Source: Klebsormidium nitens (Eukaryota; Streptophyta; Klebsormidiophyceae; Klebsormidiales; Klebsormidiaceae). From it: DNA of 23,538 bases. The translations under genes and the position numbers were made by a program. The notes below the pieces were generated by a model. It saw only the letters and a list, made by a program, of their open reading frames with translations. It did no database searches and was not told where the DNA came from. The stretch is taken from the NCBI GenBank assembly GCA_000708835.1, contig DF237872.1, positions 1 to 23,538 on the forward strand, given 5' to 3'. Shown piece after piece: positions 1 to 9,871 of the stretch; the stretch's first letter is position 1, and each line of letters opens with the position of its first letter.

Positions 1-516
1 CGCCGGCGCCATAGCGGCTGGCCTGTATTGAAGAGAATCTGTCCGCCGGTTCTTGGCAGGTACAGTGCAATGGTACGTATGCATATAGGTAAATGGGACC
101 ATTTGGCATTGCATTGTCACCACGTTGTACGTCGTACCCGGTACATGCTACAGACTGGACACTGGGTAGTGGTATTGCATGACAGTTGGTACCGTACGTC
201 CTATTAGGTGCATCATGCGCCCCTGCGAGTTAAGTAAATGCGTGCAGGCCCCAGGGAATGTGCCACATTGACGTAGCGGGCGCTGCCGGCTTTGGCTTAC
301 GGCAACTCAACAGGCTCTGACGCGGATCAGTGCAGCTTCATGCCAGAAGCACCGGCAGCCATTCAGATAGTCGCGGGCGCATTCACCCTTCAAGGCAATA
401 TGCAATTTTCAACGGTCCGTCACCTGCCAAAGTGGGGGGCAAGGTCACCAGCCGATGCCTCGCTCCGGGCGCCTCCACGGAACCTTGAACGACTGTTTAC
501 GACTAACTACCTACTA
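1..516. other. Upstream intergenic DNA, no gene seen
   Basis: No coding sequence could be supported here. The first 250 bases are rich in short GTAC-containing palindromic words (GTACGT, GGTACC, GTACCG) and in CATTGCAT-like words, which gives a low-complexity appearance without a clear repeat unit. An open frame starting near 292 runs into the foldback element that follows and shows no recognisable protein. I see no RNA gene. Confidence 0.5.
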
Positions 517-859
517 AGAGTAGTCGATGGATTGCGGACGAATGTAATTTCGGACAGGCAAGAAATTTATCGAATTTCGGATGGCCTTATCGAATTTCGG
601 ACTCAGGGAACGACCCAGTTTCACAGACTGCGGTTTGGGGCTTGGTCGCTGGAGCTCCGATCGATTTGGTCGGCGCCGGAATCCGGCATCCCGGCATGCC
701 GACGAAAGTCCGTCGAGGTTCCCGTCACTCGGAACCCGAATTCCGCAGACTGCGAAACTGGAACTCTACTGAGTCCGAAATTCGATAAGGCCATCCGAAA
801 TTCGATAAATACTTTGCCTGTCCGAAATTCGAGTTGTCCGAAATTACATCGACTACTCT
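517..859. repeat. Foldback inverted-repeat element (MITE-like)
   Basis: The left arm begins AGAGTAGTCGATG at 517-529 and the right arm ends with its reverse complement at 847-859. Between them the two halves are complementary with few mismatches over about 90 outer bases each. Complementarity continues more weakly towards a centre near 690-700, where CGGCATGCCG is itself a palindrome. The arms carry an iterated 15-base word, TTATCGAATTTCGGA or close variants, near 566-581 and 586-601, with the inverse copies near 774-788 and 794-808; partial copies lie further out. It codes for no transposase. No convincing target-site duplication is visible at the ends, so the exact boundaries are uncertain. 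A non-autonomous foldback transposon or another long-hairpin locus are both possible. Confidence 0.8.
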
Positions 860-1200
860 AGAGACAGTTTAGACTGGGTCACGACTCACGGGTGCACACT
901 GCACACTGCACCACAGTACCGTATCTCGTGGCCGGGACTTCACGCAGGCGTCGGTGTCTTGTCGGACGAGACCCCTGAGATTTTAGAGCACACGTTCACA
1001 CTGAACTGGCATCCAGAATGTCGCCTCTCGATTCTGCACGAAGACAAAGAGTGTGTGAAAGTGCCGCCAGTCGCCCATAGCGTACGGCCGAGCTTCTGAT
1101 CGCATGCGCTGAGCACAAGCTTCGTCTTGAAAGGGCCTCTCATCATGGTGAGGACGACGATTGCGACCCGGAGCGAGAACGTCCAGTCTCGGCAGGCATC

Positions 1201-1209
1201 ATGTCGTAG
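1201..1209 (+). other. Minimal upstream ORF (ATG TCG TAG)
   Basis: A two-codon ORF lies 77 bases before the ABCG start codon. It can act only if transcription begins upstream of 1201, which the sequence does not show. If transcribed, it would be met by scanning ribosomes before the main start. Confidence 0.35.
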
Positions 1210-1212
1210 ACG

Positions 1213-1293
1213 ATGCGTCCGATTGGAGGCGGTGAGAAACGAATTGTGAATTTCGTTGCCGCAGGGGTGTCAGAAGACTGCCGCCATGTTTAG
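1213..1293 (+). other. Overlapping upstream ORF, 26 codons
   Basis: This ORF starts at ATG 1213 and ends at TAG 1291-1293, eight bases inside the main ABCG coding sequence and in another frame. An overlapping upstream ORF of this kind usually lowers translation of the main frame. Whether the mRNA includes position 1213 is unknown. A 5' end between 1216 and 1285 would exclude it. Confidence 0.35.
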
Positions 1294-4200
1294 CCTTGTG
1301 ATTGGCACTGTGGTGTGGGCCACATTGCCCCAGCACCGGGCGGCCACGCTCGCTGCGGGCACCGCATGGACGCTGGTCAAGGGAGTGCGGAACCACATTC
1401 GGGCGCGCAAGGCGGAGGACGGGGCCAGCTCCGTGGTGGATGAAGTCAGCACCGGCGTGGCACTGGAATGGCAGGACGTGCGCATGACGCTGCTGGACAA
1501 GAAGGGGCGCGCCAAGAAGCACATTCTGCGTGGCGTCAATGGGAAGGCCTCCCCCGGGCGACTGCTGGCTATCATGGGGCCCTCCGGTGAGCGCAGCATC
1601 TCCGATTTGCTCATGCTGCGATTGTAGCTGCAGAATTGTTGCAGCAATTTACCTTTGAGAAGCATCTGATTAAAGAAACAATGGCAAATTGCACCACAAA
1701 AGTCAAGGACAACATTCAGCACCAAACTCGAAAATTCAGCACAAAAGTCAAACTTTCAAACGGTAGAGAAAGCAACTTGAGCACTGTAAGCTTGAATAGC
1801 TTCCTTTTGTTGCCCAGTGTTGTGCGCAGCCTTGTTGCTTCTATCCCCCTGGAAGGACAAACATATTCTTAATATTGCCTGCGGCCAAAGCACTTAGTAC
1901 CCAGCACCAGTGCGTCACATCACATGATATGGTGGATGGAGGCTTTGAGGACTTTCGACAATCAATCCTACAAACAAAGTGCTTACCCATCCCAGTTGCA
2001 ATTGTATGAGTAGCATCAGGACCAAGCGGTCCCAGGACATGAAGAAAGGGGCACTGGGGTTTTTGTCGCAAATTTCAGTTCAGGAAGAAGAGCGTACGGA
2101 AACCTGTGCACCTGCATCTTGAGCGACAGTGTCCGGTTCCTGTATGCAGGGAGCGGGAAGACGTCGCTCCTGAATGCGTTGGCGGGCCAGACCCAGAAGG
2201 CGAAGCGGGTAAAGCTGGTGGGGTGCCTGTTGGTGAACGGCAAGGAGAGCGCCTCCCTCAAGGAGCACAAGGTGGCCTATGTGCGCCAGGACGACATCTT
2301 CTACTCGCAGCTGACGGTGAGGGGCGGAGCATGCCGAGAATGACCTCCTGAGGGGGTGCGAACAAAGAAACGGCCATGGCAACATGCGCTGTGAAACCGC
2401 TGGGCAAAACCTTCTTGCCCTTTGGAGAGGGGATGCGCTCTTCTTGGCAATTCTTCTTTCGCCTAATTGGACAGAATCTTGAAGGACGTGAACTTGCTCG
2501 ATTGCTTAACGGAATTTTCCGTGTTCCCGCCTTTCCTTATATTCGAGTGAAAACTGCTTATGTTACAACTCCCATTTTGAAGCCCACTGCCCATATTGGT
2601 CCTGTCACTCCCTGTCTGCAAACATCCAGAACTGACTTGAACACCCCTCAAATCTGATATGGGCCGTCCCTTCACTCCTATTACGCGCCTTGCAGGTGCG
2701 TGAGACGCTGCGCATGGCGGCCCAGCTGCAGCTGCCGCAGTCGCAGCCGGACGAGGAGAAGGATGCATACGTAGAGGAGCTCATTCTGCACCTGGGCCTC
2801 GTTGCGTGCGCGGACACCATCGTGGGTGACGACCGTCGCGTGCGCGGCATCAGTGGCGGGGAGCGCAAGCGCCTCAGCATCGCGTGCGAGCTCATCTCTA
2901 GCCCTAGCATCATCTTTGCCGACGAGCCCACCACAGGTGAGCCCCCACGCCCGACCCAGCCCTAGAAAGCAAGGGGCCACATGCGAGCCACATGTGCGGA
3001 GGCCCCATTGCGGAGGCCCCATTGCAGGCGCATCCCCTATCAAAGGCTTACTTCTGATCCTGCCCTGGAAATTCTTGGTAGCTTGCGACTCTATTTGAAG
3101 ATCGAAGCCGTTTGTTACAATGTCCAAAACCATCAGCTTTCAGATCCATTCTTCCGTAACGTACTTGTAACAACTGAACACTCGCTTTTCTTCGTCGATT
3201 GCAGGGCTCGACTCGTTCCAAGCCGAGAAGGTGGTGCGCACGCTGCAAAAGCTGGCCCGCGATGGCCACACTGTGGTGCGTAACTGCCACTGGTCGTCCA
3301 CAAGATGCACGTTGTTACGTTCCTGACATCACAAAGACCCCTGAACGGAGTGTCCTAAACCATCCTCTCGAGTTTTCCCCTCCCCCCCTCGCCCCTTCGA
3401 ACAGCTAATATTGCCTCTGGCGCTGTTAGCTTGACCGAAATACCCCCGCAGCTGTCGAGGCAGGTCTGGCTGAGGCCGTATGCACGCAGGAGATGCCGAG
3501 CCGGTGAGGTCGCCCATTATCTGTGGTCTTTACGGTCGTGCTTACCTCCTGAAAAGCAGAATCTGCATTCCAGGTGTGCAGCATCCACCAGCCACGTGGC
3601 AGCATCTTCCAGATGTTTGACGACCTGGTCCTGCTCGCTGACGGCCAGCTCGTGTACCAGGGCGCCGCCGAGGGCGCGCTGCCCTTCTTTGAGGAGCAGG
3701 GGTGAGGCGGACGGAGGCTCTCTCTCCCATTCAGAGCTGCCGGCTTACTTCGCTGCGGAGGTGCTTCTCCCGCTCGTTTGAGACGGCTGCCATGACTGTG
3801 TACAGTCTTGTAACATTCTTCGTTGGTGGGTCCCTTGCACGAATTTCTCCCAAACTAACGCCAATCAGACTACCGAATCTTGCAACTGCAGACCTGTGTG
3901 ACCGAAGCGCCCTTGTACAGTGCTAACCGTTTGGTTATCACCCTTGTCGAACCTTTTGCAGGCACAAATGCCCCGAGCGCTACAACCCGGCCGAGTTCTA
4001 TGCGGACCTCATCGCATACGACTTCTCCACCCCTGACCTGGAGGCGGCCAGCCGGCAGCGCGTGACGCAGCTCCAGCAGGCCTTCGTTAATTGGCACACG
4101 AAACACAGCGACAGCACCGCAGGGGCGGCGGCAGAGGACGGCAAGGAGGGGACGGAGAAGCCGCTGATCAAGCGCGCGAAGCAGGCGGTGGGGAAGCAGG

Positions 4201-6787
4201 GCAGCGGGTGGCGGACGCAGTTCCGGCTGCTGCTCGAGAGGTCCTGGCGGCAGGTCAGCGCGGGCCAGTCCGGGCTGCGCAGACAGCGGTCGATGCCGGG
4301 CAGAACCACCTGGAGCGGCCAAGATGGACACCTTGCAAAAAATAATTGGGGCTAACGATAACTGAGCGGATGTGCAGTCAAAGGACAACTTTGCTCGGTC
4401 GCGCCCTCGGCCGTCACCCCTCGTCCTTCTTACGAGGCATGTTCACGTGACTGCTCACGGCTGGGCTACAGCCAGGTGTGTGACGGTCCCTGGCCCGCTC
4501 GTCCCTGGCCCGCTGCTTGTCTGACGCTGGCCGGCGGTGTGCAGGTGACGCGCGACAAGACGACCAACGTCGTGCGCGGCGCCATGAACGTCACGTCGGC
4601 GCTCATCTTCGGGTCCATCTTTTGGCGGCTCGGCTTGAAGCAGTCCACCATCCAGGACAGGATGGGCCTCCTCCAGGTGCGCACGCACTCAAAGCCGTTG
4701 GACGCCTACTCGCACATGGCGAAGCAGAGCCTTTACTAACGTTCGTTTTGGCTCTTGTCGGGTTTCGCGGAAGTTGTTCATGGAAGTTCTGGTTACTTCA
4801 GACCTTGTCCTCCTTGCTGCCCGGTTAAGCCCGAAACTGACACCTTGGGGGTGCTGTTGCAGGTTGCTGCCGTAAACACCGCCATGGCCTCCCTCACAAA
4901 GACAATCAGTGAGCGTCCGTGCCTATCTTTGGTTTCCCCTGTGTTTTGCTCCTACACACCGTGCTTGGTCTTTTAACCTCAAACGCAGTTGTCTGCTACA
5001 GCCATACCGTAGGGACCTTTCTTGATCAGAGCAATTTGCCAGCACTAGCTCAGCGAAGAAAGCTGCCAAACTGCTCGGCCGGGAAAGCGCTCACACGACC
5101 GACAGAACGAAGAGGCTACACACAGCAGGGAAGAAGGCCGTCGATTTTAATCAGCCTTGGCCCGCAGCAGCCCGGTTGTCCGGCCTGCCTTGACCGAGTG
5201 TCCTGCTCGTGCAGACGCGTTCCCGCGCGAGCGCGACATTGTAAACCGCGAGCGCGCCAAGGGGCAGTACGGCGTGTCGCCCTACTTCGTGAGCAAGCTG
5301 GTGGCGGAGCTGCCCATCGCGGCGCTGTTCCCGCTCGGCTTCGGCTGCCTCCTCTACCCCATGGCAGGCCTCCACGCCGGGGCCGCCAGGTCAGCCGCGC
5401 ACCCGCATCTCAGATGCAGCAACAGCTTGGGCAGACGCATCTGATTGATCGCAATTTCTACTGGACTGGTCGGCAAAGTTTACCCCCATGCTGCGTCATA
5501 GAAAGACTTCTCGGGCCGACCAGTCAGCCGGGGAGATGCTCATCATGATCGACGGACTCCGTCTGTTTAAGACCCTTCAAAGGTTATTCGGCGACGCAAT
5601 GGAAGCGACTCTAATCAAGGATACCTGTGAAGGCTGGCTAGCTGTTGTGTAACACGTCAAGGGCAGCACAGACCAGGCCGCAGCCTCTGAGGTTGCAAAC
5701 CTTTTGCTCAGGTTGCTTGGTTCCGTGTATACCACTCGTGCGCCTTTTATCGGATTTATTTGCGCATCCGTTTCCCACGAGCAGTCCTTCTCCGCGCCCA
5801 CCCTCCTTCCTCCCTCCTCCGCGCAGGTTCGCCCAGTTCCTGGGCCTGGTCACTCTGGAGTCGTTCACCAGCAGCGCGCTGGGCCTGGCGCTCGGCTCGT
5901 TGTCGCCCACCACGGAGGCCGCGCTCGCGCTCGGGCCGTCCGTCATGGTCCTCTTCATCGTCTTCGGTCAGCACGCGCCGCCTCAGCACCGAGCGTAGCC
6001 ACATTACTCAAATTTGATAAGCGCATCAGTGTGTTCGTGAAGGAGCAACGGTTTTGTACTACGATCTCGATGCCCAGATTGCGGTCGCTCGTTAAAGTGG
6101 TTGACCTTTCTGAAGATGTGTGTCAAGCTGATTTGCACCGCTTCCTTGGTGGGAAGCTGCGTGTTTGCCGTTGCCTGCTGCCTCAGCATTGTGCACGGCT
6201 GGTCCCTGTGCAGGCGGATACTACATCAACCCGGACAATGCGCCGCGTGCGTTCCGCTGGATCCCGCGCGTGTCGCTCATCAAGTGGGCCTTCGAGGGTC
6301 TGTCCGTGAATGAGTTCCGCGGCCTTACCTTCGACGCGGCCGAGCCGGGCGACCAGGCCACCGGCGAGGGCGTGCTCAAGCGGCTCGGCTTTGGGGACTC
6401 CAGCATCCATGGGTGAGCCAAGTGGAAGAAAGGACCGGTCACCACGGCGCAGCTTTACGACCAATCGGCAGCACTTGCCTCGACATTTTTCTAGAGCAGG
6501 GGTCGTGAGGTTTTGAAGAGACACGACAACCTCGGTGGTCGATGTGAGTTGCGTGATTGTATGGGAAGATTGAGGTAGTTTGCACCAATTGGGAGAGCAT
6601 GTCACATTGCGTGACCGCGTGTCTCGGACGGCGTGTCTGCAGGGCCGCGTACCAGCAGGCGCGCCTGCTTGGCTTCTTCTACCTGCTGACCTTCTCCATT
6701 CTGAAGGACAAGGAGCCCAAGTTCCTGACGATGGAGGCCCCGCCCCCCAGGCTGGAAGAGTTGGACGCGGACTCCGTTAGGGCATGA
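1286..6787 (+). CDS. ABCG7: ABCG half-transporter, ABCG7/WBC7-like (12 exons, 678 aa)
   Basis: ATP-driven membrane exporter subunit that must dimerise; its substrate is unknown. Exons: 1286-1586, 2150-2316, 2696-2936, 3205-3275, 3574-3701, 3962-4253, 4545-4676, 4863-4908, 5215-5389, 5827-5966, 6214-6412, 6643-6787. The start ATG 1286 sits in GCCGCCATG, a strong context. The order is nucleotide-binding domain first, then membrane domain, as in all ABCG proteins. Walker A GPSGSGKT lies at residues 98-105, the Q-loop Gln near 147, signature ISGGERKR at 208-215, Walker B IIFADEP at 228-234, GLDS after it, and the switch His in SIHQPRG near 265. The linker (about 304-395) is charged and variable. 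Helices follow from about 405 to 650, with IQDRMGLLQVAAVNTAMA, RERAKG and FRWIPRVSLIKWAFEG matching ABCG7 rather than other ABCG members. Arabidopsis ABCG7 is slightly longer, around 725 aa. The N-terminal 50 residues are hydrophobic then basic and could be a plastid or membrane-targeting region; that is inference. Confidence 0.93.
2998..3025 (+). repeat. 14-base tandem duplication in ABCG intron 3
   Basis: The unit GGAGGCCCCATTGC occurs twice in direct tandem, with no mismatch, within intron 3 (2937-3204). It is probably a replication slippage product and does not touch the splice sites. Confidence 0.85.
4486..4515 (+). repeat. 15-base tandem duplication in ABCG intron 6
   Basis: GTCCCTGGCCCGCT plus one base occurs twice in tandem, differing only in the last base (C, then G). 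It lies 30 bases before the 3' splice site that opens exon 7 at 4545, in the region where a branch point would be expected. Confidence 0.85.
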
Positions 6788-6918
6788 CGGGACATCGTCA
6801 ATCAATAGAGCAGCCTGCGGCGGTGATTCTGCCTTTGAGCGTTGCGGCTGAGAGAGGAGGTTGGCAACCAGATTGACGGGAAAACGAGAGAAAGACATGT
6901 TGAAACGGGGAGCAGTGC

Positions 6919-6924
6919 AATAAA
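6919..6924 (+). terminator. Possible poly(A) signal AATAAA of the ABCG gene
   Basis: AATAAA lies 132 bases after the ABCG stop codon, a normal distance for a 3' untranslated region. A TGTAA word, the form used by many green algae, follows at 6957-6961. Either could direct cleavage; the sequence alone does not decide. Confidence 0.4.
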
Positions 6925-7864
6925 TGAGATGACGTTTTCTTGCTCAAGACGAGTACTGTAAGGCATAGTCGGGATCCTCACAGGTTACACGACATTGTAT
7001 TCTAGAACGACATGCGAGTCGGGTACGTCATGGTCGAAGCTAGTGGGTGGATCTTTTTGTTACATCGTGTCAGCTCTCGGATCACAACGGTGTACTTTCT
7101 CAGTTGACCCCATGTGCCTTGGATGCCAGTGAGACAGCTCCCGCGCTAGCTGTGCAGTTGGAGAGAACGAGATTCGGGCGGCATGCTTCACATGTGCATC
7201 TTTTGTAAGACGGCACCGCGCTGCAATTGAACATGTTGGCTGGTTGGCGAATCCGGAGTCTGGCCCGCGGGCATGCCTCGACCTCACGCGATCATTTGGG
7301 GAAGCTTCGATTAAGTATAGTCGGACATATAGTCACTGATGTTTGAGCCGCAGCATGGCTCAGTGGCGATGCATGTTGCACGCGGCACGTACTGCAAGCG
7401 TGAATTATGAGCATGACAAACAGTTGTCGCGCGATCCAGCGCAGCCACTTGTCGACTTGCATGACGGCCGATATCATATGGCGCACCGTGGGCGTTGAAC
7501 GGATCGGATTGCATGCGCATGCATGGTAGTCAAAAGTTGGTTGCGTATACACACAGACCGTCAGATCGATGTGATCAGTCGTTCCTTTCCGGACCACGAT
7601 ATATGCATTTGCGGACCACCCAGACGCCTATCGTGGGTGGCCGCCCTAGCCCGGCCCGATGCCCGATGATGTTTATTCTGATGCACAATATCGTAAGCTT
7701 GGGGTGCGTATCAGCATCCAACCCATTCGCACATGAAGCCAAATGGATCAAATATAAGGTTTTAGACTTCAAAAGTCATTTTTAGCCTTCTTAATTTACA
7801 GGGCAGTTACTCAGGATTAATTCTATGCATGGTGGTTCTGTCAAAAAGTACGATCGGTGTTGTC

Positions 7865-7885
7865 AGATCATGGGTCCCATGATCT
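7865..7885. repeat. Perfect palindrome, 10-bp arms
   Basis: AGATCATGGG and CCCATGATCT flank a single T at 7875. It could be a dimer-binding site or a chance palindrome. It sits about 1.1 kb after the ABCG stop and 2 kb before the next start, so it has no obvious link to either gene. Confidence 0.8.
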
Positions 7886-8772
7886 TATACCACCCTGGTT
7901 CAATTTTGCAATTCAATGACGACACCATACATGCAGCAAAGCTGGACCGTCCAATCATGGCGGCTTGCCAGTTGGTGGATTGTAACGGCACACAATAAAT
8001 CATTCTTGGAGGCAGCTTTCTTTGTGAGAAAGTAGTGATAGTCAGCAAGTCATACACCCGTCACACAAGGCGAAGCTTTGCATTGCCCACTGAACGGGCG
8101 GCAATATTACTTGTGCAGACGAATCGTACTCCATCAGGTTCACGAGATTTTGTGGTGGCCGACTGAATAAAATCAGCAAGATGCAGGTCTTGAAAGGGAA
8201 CCAATTTGGGATCTGTGTGCCAAGTGCAATCAGACATGCGTTAAAGTCTACGGCGTATCGGCTGCGGAATGACACAGTACCATAGTAGCCAAGCACATGG
8301 CAAGCAAGAGGAACTTGAAAAGATGGGGCTCGATCGATTCTCTCATGACTCGTCGGACGCTAGAAGTGACTGTGGTGTTCGGAGGCAGGAGGGTGTTCGT
8401 GAGACTACTGGATGCCACTGACGTGGTTGCACCGAACCGCAGACGTACTTGGACGAAAATTTAGACAATTGGGTAAGTAGAAGTGGACAGAGTTCATAGC
8501 TTGCTCATTCGCCGAACCACTTGCGTATACAGGTCGAGCTACATGCAGTGGACGCCGGGCTGCATCAACCTGCATCGGTGACCAATAGTCGACTACCAGG
8601 ACAGAAGCGGGACGAAGGGGCGACGAAAGCATCCGTGTCCTTGCCAGAAAGCTTCAGGACTCAAGTTAAATGGATGTATGGCTGAGAGAACGTACCGTAG
8701 GAAGTTTGTTACTTGTATGTACGAATCGTGCCACGTTGATTGGCAACATATGCTGGTTGCAGTACCGGCGAC

Positions 8773-8786
8773 CATACTTAAGTATG
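8773..8786. repeat. Perfect 14-bp palindrome CATACTTAAGTATG
   Basis: The sequence is self-complementary without a spacer. It lies 1.1 kb upstream of the following gene. No function can be assigned. Confidence 0.7.
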
Positions 8787-9871
8787 TGCTATAGGTTTGT
8801 GATTTACTCGCAGATTGTATCAAGCGTCCGCTACTACCGGGGTCGCGCTTCATGTAGGACTGCCGTAGGCATTTCAAGTGCCGCCGGACTCGATAAATGC
8901 TCGCGCAGACGATCAGACGCGCTAAACGCAGCGGTAGATGGCTTGGATACTTTTCCATCGACGGCTGAAGCTTCGTTCCCCTCCCGCAGCGCATGTCGTC
9001 ACCAAGCTCCAGCGCTGGTCTCGCGCATCCACATACCGGTATGAGCATGCCCATGGCCCACCTGCTACTGCAAACGTAGTGTCAGAGAGTCAGGGGTGGA
9101 AGCGGATAAGCTGCAGCTCCGCATATTGAACACGGACGCTGGAAAGCGAGGCCGCTGTCGCCAACCTCTCGCGAATGTTCGCCTGAAGGGGCAAGCAGCC
9201 AAATGGCAAAGCGCTTTCAGTGCTGTTGACGCAAAATGCTCCGTGCAGCTGTTGGTGAATGTACAAGCTATGAGAGCCTGGAGGCGAGGACGAGCCTGTG
9301 TTGGATCTTCTGCATCCAGATATACGCGTGACTTGGTTGACGTTCACAGGCTTGCCAGCAGAAACGTGCGCTGAGATTTGCGGCTGCCCATTAGGTTCAC
9401 ATACGACTCGATTAAACATGTCGACTCTCGACTCAGTATAGGCTGGTGACAACAGCAGCTGCTAGCTGGTTATGAAGGTTAGACAGCAGTACCAGCATGC
9501 ACTGCAATGCAGCTGGGGAAAAGTGTCACTGAGACTCCGTGCTTGGATCGAACCATGCTCTTCGTCCCCTTGAGGACAATGCCAATGAGTCTGGCACTCA
9601 ATCTGGTAGAAACGGGGTCCTCGTTATTCATTCTGGAGGATAGGGGTGGACTTGACTCGAGTTTGAAACCTTCAGACAAACGCCACACTGATTGCAGCAG
9701 AGAGCTCCTAAGGATACTGTGAGCGAAGAAAGGGAGTCTGTGAGAGACAGCTCAGGGGATACAGACTAGTTCTGTCGGTTGCTTGCACCGGCTGCATCGC
9801 GCCAGCTGTGCTCGCAACTATAGGCAGGTAGCACGGTGCTTCTCTCAGCTGCAGAAAAAGGGAACCCCACA

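Larger units (their letters stand above)
6788..9871. other. Intergenic region, no gene supported
   Basis: About 3.1 kb between two genes in the same orientation. It should contain the 3' untranslated region of the ABCG gene and the promoter of the next gene. Open frames of 90 to 153 codons occur on both strands (for example 8593-9054 minus and 8670-9044 plus), but they overlap one another, show no recognisable domain and lack splice-linked continuation. No tRNA-like or other RNA gene was recognised. Two perfect palindromes are noted separately. Confidence 0.6.

Noticed and set aside
292-861. 189-codon open frame upstream of the ABCG gene
   Set aside because: Most of it is the foldback repeat read through. 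The protein has no recognisable domain, and the frame starts at a non-ATG codon.
3870-4388. 172-codon minus-strand frame
   Set aside because: It is antisense to ABCG exon 6, which has clear family homology; G/C-rich third positions create such shadow frames.
8593-9054. 153-codon minus-strand ORF in the intergenic region
   Set aside because: It overlaps a 124-codon frame on the other strand, has no recognisable motif, and has no coding-like base bias.
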